Below are positions 1 to 4,490 of a stretch of 5,822 nucleotides of DNA, piece after piece. Under the pieces are notes generated by a model. It ran no database searches. It was not told the origin of the DNA and saw nothing but the letters and a program-made list of their open reading frames with translations. Position 1 is the first letter of the stretch. Each line of letters starts with the position of its first letter. A program made the position numbers and the translations under genes. Source of the stretch: Candidatus Aminicenantota bacterium (GTDB lineage Bacteria > Acidobacteriota > Aminicenantia > Aminicenantales > Aminicenantaceae); contig JAUXEH010000199.1 in the NCBI GenBank assembly GCA_030620655.1, positions 1-5,822 on the forward strand, given 5' to 3'.

Positions 1-96
1 AATCTCGGAGTAATTCTAAATTATTATTTTAGGATGCATTACCGACCTGCCTGAATGTTCATATAGGGTGCCATTCTTTTTATGGATGGAGATTAA

Positions 97-136
97 TGGT
101 ACGCCCGGAGGGATTTGAACCCCAGGCCTTTGGATT
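97..136 (-). pseudogene. 3' fragment of a tRNA-Arg gene (possible att-site scar)
   Basis: Read on the minus strand, this stretch matches the 3' part of bacterial tRNA-Arg(UCU) as I know it. It contains the 3' side of the anticodon loop and stem (AATCCAA), a variable loop, a T-arm with loop TTCAAAT and stem TGGGG/CCCTC (one T-C mismatch, one G-T wobble), the 3' acceptor strand CGGGCGT, discriminator A and an encoded CCA (complement of 97-99). The similarity stops inside the anticodon loop. Upstream on the same strand (137-157) there is no matching anticodon 5' stem, D-arm or 5' acceptor strand; instead a small gene ends there. It is therefore not a working tRNA. A block running from the anticodon loop to CCA is the segment that tyrosine integrases commonly duplicate on insertion. 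No integrase gene is in the window. Identification as tRNA-derived is fairly secure; the att interpretation is inference. Confidence 0.6.
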
Positions 137-157
137 CTAACTCTGAGAGGGATATAA

Positions 158-265
158 TTATTTATTCTTTTTTTCTTTTTTTAACCTGCGTTTTTCTTTT
201 GGACTAAGCTGGGACTTTTTCTGTTGTTCCCTTCTGCCTTTATCCTTTTTTCCCTTGTCACCCAT
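158..265 (-). CDS. small lysine-rich protein, 35 aa
   Basis: The frame starts with ATG (complement of 263-265) and ends with TAA (158-160). An AGGAG ribosome binding site lies at 278-274, 8 nt before the start. The 35-residue product begins MGDKGKKDKG and ends LKKEKKNK. It has 13 Lys and 4 Arg against 5 acidic residues, no hydrophobic segment and no cysteines, and contains a central SPKEKRRLKK stretch. It is likely a disordered, nucleic-acid-binding or ribosome-associated peptide, but no function can be assigned. I have the impression that similar short proteins of this pattern occur, unannotated, in other bacteria; this is recall and not checked. It lies 132 nt downstream of the KH-domain gene on the same strand, so co-transcription is possible. 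The good ribosome binding site and non-random composition argue for a real gene despite its length. Confidence 0.6.
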   Translation of the reverse strand: MGDKGKKDKGRREQQKKSQLSPKEKRRLKKEKKNK

Positions 266-397
266 GTCTGTTTCTCCTTGCATGAAAATGACTCGCGCCG
301 GACTGTAGCACCGAATGTATGTCGTCAAGCGGTTTTATACTACTACTAACTGATTCCTTTTTACAAGGTTCGAAGCGAATGAGAACCCCTGTTGCCC

Positions 398-628
398 TTA
401 ATCGATTATCTCAAGGGTAAATCTCTTTTTCAGTTTCATTCCAGCAGCACCGAGAATAAGTCTGATAGCCTGAGCGGTTCTGCCCTGTTTTCCGATAATC
501 TTGCCCATATCTTCCTGAGCAACCTTTAATTCTAGGATCGAAGTCTGTTCCCCGTCTAGTTGAGAAACCTGCACTTGTTCCGGATTGTCCACTAATGATT
601 TGGCGATCAATTCAACGAGTTCTTTCAC
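398..628 (-). CDS. khpA: KhpA-like KH-domain RNA-binding protein
   Basis: The 76-residue protein has the usual length of KhpA (COG1837, about 75-80 aa) and consists of a single KH domain. The opening MKELVELIAKSLVDNPEQV is typical of the family. The GXXG loop that contacts RNA is GKQG within IIGKQGRTAQAIR, at about residues 43-55, followed by the usual LILGAAG...KKRFTLEI ending. The start codon is GTG (complement of 626-628), supported by a GGAGG site at 638-634 with a 5-nt gap. KhpA proteins are cytoplasmic, bind many RNAs and in several Gram-positives pair with KhpB/Jag. In many genomes khpA sits between rpsP and rimM; here none of those genes is nearby. Its neighbours are instead two tiny basic proteins on the same strand. 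The family call is firm; the symbol rests on sequence pattern only. Confidence 0.9.
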   Translation of the reverse strand: MKELVELIAKSLVDNPEQVQVSQLDGEQTSILELKVAQEDMGKIIGKQGRTAQAIRLILGAAGMKLKKRFTLEIID

Positions 629-683
629 TGTAACCTCCCTTTGTACTCAAATTGCTTTTTTTGATCAAACTTTTGGACTGAGA

Positions 684-845
684 TCATTTCTTTTTCCTTC
701 CTCGACGGGAAGGGATCGTTAGTTTTAATGAAGGCTTATTTTTCTCACTCTTCCTTGGTTGTCTCTTTTTCTGTTCGCTCCTTTTCATCCTGGCTCTTCT
801 CGTAAGGTTTTCAAGCTTTTCTTTCCCGTCGTGAAGAACGCCCAT
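684..845 (-). CDS. small arginine/lysine-rich protein, 53 aa
   Basis: An ATG at the complement of 843-845 opens a 53-codon frame ending in TGA (684-686). A strong purine-rich site (GGAAGG, 856-851) lies 5 nt upstream of the start. The product begins MGVLHDGKEKLENLTRRARM and ends SRRGRKKK. It has 12 Lys and 9 Arg in 53 residues, no cysteines and no membrane segment. A short amphipathic N-terminal stretch (about residues 8-22) precedes a very basic tail, which suggests binding to RNA or another polyanion; this is inference from charge alone. It sits between the CsgG-like gene (54 nt upstream) and the KH-domain gene (55 nt downstream), all on the minus strand, so these may form one transcript. 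I do not recognise the family. Ribosome binding site, spacing and the otherwise empty gap support it; a chance frame is not excluded. Confidence 0.5.
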   Translation of the reverse strand: MGVLHDGKEKLENLTRRARMKRSEQKKRQPRKSEKNKPSLKLTIPSRRGRKKK

Positions 846-899
846 TATAACCTTCCTTTACTGAACATATTTCCATTCATGACAAAGAATTAAAGAGCC

Positions 900-1781
900 C
901 TAGAGTTTTTTCAGAAAATCATTGGCTTTAACATTACCGCTTTCAACAGATCCAAGAGAGTAATTTTCTTTCACTTCCGTAATGATAATTCTTCCAACCT
1001 TTTCTTCATCAGCTCCTAAAGAAAGACCGGTATCGGGATCAATCAACTCCTCTCCTTTGCGGTAGAGCTCAAACACATCTCCTACCTTCACTCCTGAACC
1101 AGCTCCCAAGTTAACCCAGACTTTTGAACCTTCGACTTTTACAATTCTTCCCGCATGAGTTGCCGGAGTCATTCCTGCCGTCTTAGCAACAATCTTTGTA
1201 ACCATCTCCTCTACTGCAGGATGCATCACTTCATGGGCTAATCCATAGTCGAAGTTCTGTTTAAAATTTGCGCTTTTATAATGCGCTCCGACCAAGTTTT
1301 TTTTGTTGTCTGCCTCTGCCGCTACTAAGATCTCGCCTGTAGTGGTATTGATCATTCGAGATTGAAGAACTACCTTTCCAGTGGTCACGCTGGCGCCGAT
1401 CCCTCCAATACTTCCCCCGGTTCTGCTCACACTGAATTGACTGACAGAACCAGTGAGCATTAGATCGACCCCCAACATTTTTCCGATTTTTGCCGCAGTC
1501 TGGGGTGTCACCGCACCCGATGCCCCGAAGTCTTGCTCGTTCAGGATCAGGTCTACCTTTTGTCTTTCGATCAGCGTGAATTTTCCGGTCTCCAGGAGTT
1601 TGGTAACAAACACATCCGCGGCGGCCTCTCCCAGCCTATCACCCCACCAATGCCAGGTACTGTTATTCTCAAATCTCACGACGGCTACTCTCAATTTCCC
1701 CTGGGCCGAATACACATGGGAAAAGGAGGTAAGCACAAACAGTAAAACAAGCATAAAAATCAATATAATGTTTTTTTTCAT
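900..1781 (-). CDS. secreted CsgG-domain protein with FlgT-like C-terminal domain
   Basis: The 293-residue protein starts with a Sec signal peptide: MKKN, a hydrophobic core to about residue 20, and probable cleavage after VYS near residue 25. There is no lipobox cysteine, so unlike Escherichia coli CsgG it is not a lipoprotein and is probably periplasmic. Residues about 30-200 follow the CsgG family pattern: RVAVVRFEN, then ADVFVTKLLETGKFTLIER, then a GKMLGVDLMLTGSV stretch and a strand reading TTGEILVA. Residues about 208-293 form a beta-rich domain (GRIVKVEGSKVWVNLGAG, VGDVFELYRKG, EEKVGRIIITEV) resembling the C-terminal domain of FlgT. CsgG proteins build outer-membrane curli export channels and FlgT stabilises the flagellar outer ring, but many CsgG-domain proteins have unknown roles. 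No curli or flagellar genes are present. An AGGAG site (1795-1791) precedes the ATG by 9 nt. Confidence 0.85.
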   Translation of the reverse strand: MKKNIILIFMLVLLFVLTSFSHVYSAQGKLRVAVVRFENNSTWHWWGDRLGEAAADVFVTKLLETGKFTLIERQKVDLILNEQDFGASGAVTPQTAAKIGKMLGVDLMLTGSVSQFSVSRTGGSIGGIGASVTTGKVVLQSRMINTTTGEILVAAEADNKKNLVGAHYKSANFKQNFDYGLAHEVMHPAVEEMVTKIVAKTAGMTPATHAGRIVKVEGSKVWVNLGAGSGVKVGDVFELYRKGEELIDPDTGLSLGADEEKVGRIIITEVKENYSLGSVESGNVKANDFLKKL

Positions 1782-1802
1782 CGGACTCGTCTCCTTTCGT
1801 CA

Positions 1803-1874
1803 AATGGTCTCGAACTATTGTACTTACATTATAAGCATAATATTTCGAGATTTACACTACATTTAATGGTCTCG
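1803..1874. repeat. 10-bp direct repeat pair AATGGTCTCG
   Basis: Identical copies of AATGGTCTCG occur at 1803-1812 and 1865-1874, 62 bp apart. They bracket the A+T-rich segment that holds the probable promoter of the CsgG-like gene. The second copy ends 5 bp before the stop codon of the oxidoreductase gene, exactly where base composition changes. The pair may be a target-site or junction footprint, a binding site for a regulator, or chance. Confidence 0.4.
1828..1856 (-). promoter_or_regulatory. probable sigma70-type promoter of the CsgG-like gene
   Basis: On the minus strand a perfect TATAAT occurs at 1833-1828, with TGTAAA at 1856-1851, 17 nt upstream, as a weak -35 (3 of 6 consensus bases). 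A second near-consensus TATTAT lies just upstream of the -10. Transcription would begin around 1821, giving a leader of about 40 nt before the ATG at 1781. The surrounding A+T-rich gap fits a promoter and implies that the CsgG-like gene and those behind it are transcribed separately from the upstream oxidoreductase gene. Confidence 0.45.
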
Positions 1875-1878
1875 TCTG

Positions 1879-2865
1879 CTAGAAATCGAAATCCGTGCCG
1901 ACTCCAAGTTTTTCGGCTTTGTTGTACACGTGGTAGGCGGTGGAGATGTCCTGGATGGCGAGCCCCACGCTCTTGAACAGGGTGATCTCCTGGTCGTTCT
2001 CGCGCGCGGGGATCTTGCCGGCGATGACATCCCCCAGGGAACCGTGGACCTTGTCCCAGCTCCACTCTCCTTCGTCTACCGGGATGATGAAATCTCCGGC
2101 CTCAGCCCGGCAGGCCTCGACCAGGTCGCAGACCACCTTGGATTTTGCCACGGTCGCGGCATCGATCTCGCGCGTGGCCGGGGCATGGGACCCGACACCG
2201 TTGATGTGCGTGCCGGCTCGGAACCAGCCTCCCTCCACGATGGGATCCTTGGCGCTGGTGATCAGGGTGACGACATCCGCTTGGCCCACCGCCTGCGCCG
2301 GGTCGTCTGAGATCACGATCTCGCAGTCTATGATCTCCTTGAGCGAATCCCGGAAGGTTTCCTGTTTCTCGAAAGGGTCCAGCGAGAAAAGGATGAGTTT
2401 CTCGATGTCGCGCGCACAGTCGACCGCCCAGGCATGGGTGCGGGCCATCCCGCCGGTCCCGAACAGAGCATGCACCTCGGCATCTTCCCGGGCCAGCACC
2501 TTGGTCGCCAGGCCCGCCACCCCACCGGTACGCATGGCGGTCAGGTAGCCTCCGTCCATCAGGGCGATCGGGGCTCCGGTCTTCTGATTGAGCAGGATGA
2601 TGGTGCCGAGTACGGTGGGGACGTTGTATTTTGCCGGGTTGTCCTTGTAGACCGTCACGACCTTGGCGCCTAGGGCTCCCATCCCCTTGAGGTAGGCGGG
2701 CATGAAAAGCGCCAGCCCGCCGTAGTCGGGAGCTGTGATGGGGGTGCGCTGGGGCATGACCGCCCGGTCTCGAGCCAGGTCTTCGAACGCCTGCTCGAGT
2801 ATCTCGATCGTGTCCTTCATATCCAGGACCTGCATCACGTCGTTTCTGGAAAGCAGCTTCGTCAT
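1879..2865 (-). CDS. ornithine cyclodeaminase/mu-crystallin family NAD(P)-dependent oxidoreductase
   Basis: The 328-residue protein has the normal family length (about 310-350). Family landmarks are in order: PQRTPI with Arg40 (substrate carboxylate), GAKVVTVY with Lys68 (catalytic lysine position), LTAMRTGGVAGLATK with Arg112, the Rossmann nucleotide loop GTGGMAR (136-142), HINGVGSHAPATREID (220-235), and a C-terminal GSLGDVIAGKIPAR...TLFKSVGLAIQD stretch. Members include ornithine cyclodeaminase, archaeal-type alanine dehydrogenase, imine/ketimine reductases and mu-crystallin. In true ornithine cyclodeaminases and the Archaeoglobus alanine dehydrogenase an Asp follows the VG(G/A) segment; here the aligned residue is His227, as in generic members, so the substrate cannot be named. 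The ATG is supported by AGGAGGA (2877-2871) with a 5-nt gap. The gene is divergent from the fused lyase and similarly G+C-rich, which suggests a shared amino-acid pathway. Confidence 0.9.
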   Translation of the reverse strand: MTKLLSRNDVMQVLDMKDTIEILEQAFEDLARDRAVMPQRTPITAPDYGGLALFMPAYLKGMGALGAKVVTVYKDNPAKYNVPTVLGTIILLNQKTGAPIALMDGGYLTAMRTGGVAGLATKVLAREDAEVHALFGTGGMARTHAWAVDCARDIEKLILFSLDPFEKQETFRDSLKEIIDCEIVISDDPAQAVGQADVVTLITSAKDPIVEGGWFRAGTHINGVGSHAPATREIDAATVAKSKVVCDLVEACRAEAGDFIIPVDEGEWSWDKVHGSLGDVIAGKIPARENDQEITLFKSVGLAIQDISTAYHVYNKAEKLGVGTDFDF

Positions 2866-2913
2866 TTTGATCCTCCTGGTATAATCCTGTATTTGGAATT
2901 AATGTATCACACT

Positions 2914-2928
2914 TGATTATAAAAATCA
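2914..2928 (-). promoter_or_regulatory. candidate -10 element and inverted repeat upstream of the oxidoreductase gene
   Basis: A perfect inverted repeat TGATT-ATAAA-AATCA spans this site and overlaps a perfect minus-strand TATAAT (2921-2916), about 50 nt before the oxidoreductase ATG. No good -35 is visible at 16-18 nt spacing, so an activator or a weak promoter is possible. The inverted repeat over the -10 could be an operator. The elements are short enough to occur by chance in A+T-rich DNA. Confidence 0.3.
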
Positions 2929-2944
2929 TGGGGCACGATACAGG

Positions 2945-2975
2945 GATGAGATCACTTCGCTGCGCTCGTGATGAC
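2945..2975. repeat. REP-like dispersed repeat with short stem
   Basis: The stretch contains GATGAGATCACTTCGCTGCG followed by CTCGTGATGAC. Arms ATCAC (2951-2955) and GTGAT (2968-2972) can pair around a 12-nt loop rich in GCTGCGC. It closely resembles the widespread bacterial intergenic element with a GAGAT-gc-TTCGCTGCGCTC-gc-AATGAC pattern, which I recall from many genomes. Only one copy is in the window, so repeat status rests on recognition. Confidence 0.5.
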
Positions 2976-2984
2976 AAAAAAAAG

Positions 2985-3013
2985 TTGCCATCGCAGGATT
3001 TTCCGGCTACCAT
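2985..3013 (+). promoter_or_regulatory. candidate promoter of the fused lyase gene
   Basis: TTGCCA (2985-2990, 5 of 6 -35 bases) is followed after 17 nt by TACCAT (3008-3013, 4 of 6 -10 bases). Transcription would begin near 3020, leaving a leader of about 200 nt. This is the best plus-strand match I find in the gap, but it is not decisive. Confidence 0.3.
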
Positions 3014-3204
3014 ACAGGTGTCCGAATTATTCAACATCGCAAAATGATATTGAGCGGCCCCTTTCTTCAGATGAGCATCTTTTCCGTCATCGCCTTCCGG
3101 ATCCTCTGGAGAAAGAAACCCAAGAAATTCACCTGACTCCCGCCTTTTCTCCGGATACCACCGGTTTGGAATGCTGTATTGACATACCAAAATCCTTGTC
3201 ATGG

Positions 3205-3211
3205 AAGGAGG
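3205..3211 (+). promoter_or_regulatory. ribosome binding site that fixes the lyase start
   Basis: AAGGAGG lies 7 nt before the ATG at 3219. An in-frame ATG also exists at 3201, only six codons upstream, but it overlaps this site and has no Shine-Dalgarno of its own. The start at 3219 (product MAKHEPHK) is therefore preferred. Confidence 0.8.
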
Positions 3212-3218
3212 AAACCCG

Positions 3219-4490
3219 ATGGCAAAACACGAACCGCATAAGATCAAATCCATAAGACACATTAATTTTTCCGACCTCCCGGAGCGCCTTGAATACCTCC
3301 GGAACGTCGACTTCAACGTGGGCAGCCTGCCCTCGTCCCTGGTCACCTTCGACATGGTCTCCCAGGGCAGCTCGGCCATGAGCCAGGAGCAGGTGGGCGC
3401 CCTGTTCCTGGGTGACGAAGCCTATGCCGGGGCCCGCAATTTCGTCACCCTGAGCCGCCGGGTCCAGGAGGTCTTCGGGCTTGAGTTTATCTGCCCGATC
3501 CACAACCTGTACGGAGGGATGAAGCTGCTGAGTGCGATCAAGGTCACCCAGGACACTTTCGTGGGTGGAAATTCTCCCGCACCCCGGGGAATGGTCGAAT
3601 ATTTCGGCGGGGACTACACGCAGTTCTCCCAGGACGAGGCGGGGGAGTCACCCGGAAAGATCGATGTCGATGACGTCCGCCGCTTCCTGGCGGAGAATGC
3701 GGGGAAGGTCCCGTTTCTCTACATCGACCTCTACAGCGGGGGCTGTTTCCCGATCGCCTTCGACACCTTGAAAACGCTCAGGGAAGCGGCGGACACGGCG
3801 GGGACCCTGCTCGTCATCGACGCCTCCTGTGTTGCCCAATACGCCCTCCATCTGATCAATCATAGGGAGCCGCTAAAGGGAAAAAAGGTGAGCGAGGTGG
3901 TCAAACAGGTCTCTGCCCTGGCTCACACCATCGTGTTCGATGCCGGCCAGGATGCCATGAGCAACGTGGGCGGATTCCTGGCCACCAATGACTCCGGAGA
4001 ACACGAGAAATACCAGAATGAGGTCGTCGTCTTCGAAGGCCTGCACACCTACGGCGGGATGGCGGGCCGGACCATGGAGGTGCTGGCGATCGGGCTCGAA
4101 GAGATGACCGAGGACCTGCAGACGGAATGGATCGCGCATCAGGTCGGGTTTCTGGCCGCGACACTCGAGGAGGCCGGTATCCCCCTGCACCGGGGGAGCT
4201 GCGGGGTGTACCTGCGGGCCGATAAGATCCTCCCCCAGGCGGGTGGCCATGCCGCCGCCGTTCTTTCCGCCGCCCTCTATCTGGCCTCGGGAATAAGGGC
4301 CCATCTCGAGGGCCCGTATCGCAAGAACGCCCTGCTCCCCGTTTTAATCCCCAGGCGGGCCCTGATGAACACCCAACTGGCGGAGATCGCCGAGGCCATC
4401 GTCGAGGTTGTGAAGCAGGCCGAGGCTTTCCCGCCCCTTGACCTCCTGAACGAGCCGGATTATTTCTATGAGGCCCGCTACGAATGGATC
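3219..4490 (+). other. N-terminal lyase copy: probable catalytically dead, partner-supporting domain
   Basis: Residues 1-424 of the fused chain align along the full family fold, including the C-terminal EPDYFYEARYEWI that ends normal subunits. Using tyrosine phenol-lyase numbering, residues that bind cofactor or substrate within a subunit are changed: Thr49 to Val47, Ser51 to Gln49, Gln98 to Asn96, Arg100 to Tyr98, Arg217 to Cys204, the PLP lysine Lys257 to Gln244, His343 to Cys328, Arg381 to Glu364 and Arg404 to Pro374. Asp214, which contacts the PLP ring nitrogen, remains as Asp201. Elements that reach into the neighbouring subunit's site are kept: GDEAYAG with Glu67 (potassium ligand, Glu69) and Tyr69 (general acid, Tyr71), and the loop with Leu275 at the Met288 position followed by YGGMAGRTMEVLAIGL. 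This looks like a pseudoenzyme kept to complete a partner site. Alignment is by eye from memory of the reference. Confidence 0.8.

Larger units (their letters stand above)
2866..3218. other. 353-bp divergent intergenic region
   Basis: This gap separates the start codons of the oxidoreductase and the fused lyase. It holds a short A+T-rich inverted repeat near 2914-2928, a REP-like repeat near 2945-2975, and candidate promoters in both directions. From about 3020 to 3178 I find no convincing gene, hairpin terminator or riboswitch. The length leaves room for an activator site and a leader of roughly 200 nt ahead of the lyase. Open frames crossing it have no ribosome binding site and no recognisable product. 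Confidence 0.5.

Noticed and set aside
1..96. Possible gene or RNA at the left edge
   Set aside because: The stretch is short and A+T-rich; I see no open frame with a ribosome binding site, no hairpin-plus-T-run and no continuation of the tRNA fragment.
1453..1866. Plus-strand open frames opposite the CsgG-like gene
   Set aside because: They are antisense shadows of a gene with a clear signal peptide and conserved CsgG motifs; no ribosome binding site supports them.
1930..2673. Several plus-strand open frames opposite the oxidoreductase gene
   Set aside because: They are shadows of the conserved GTGGMAR and GSHAP-containing frame; their codon pattern and products are not protein-like.
3201..3203. 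In-frame upstream ATG as the lyase start
   Set aside because: It overlaps the Shine-Dalgarno sequence that serves the ATG at 3219 and has no site of its own.
3179..3207. Perfect TTGACA (3179-3184) upstream of the lyase
   Set aside because: At 16-18 nt spacing there is no -10-like sequence, and the position would overlap the ribosome binding site, so it is unlikely to be a promoter.
2968..3255. Plus-strand 95-codon open frame running into the lyase gene
   Set aside because: It has no ribosome binding site, shows no family resemblance, and overlaps the well-supported lyase start in another frame.
2102..3379. Minus-strand open frame of 425 codons spanning the oxidoreductase, the intergenic region and the lyase start
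   Set aside because: It reads the oxidoreductase gene in the wrong frame, giving an Arg/Gly/His/Pro-rich low-complexity product, and crosses the divergent promoter region.
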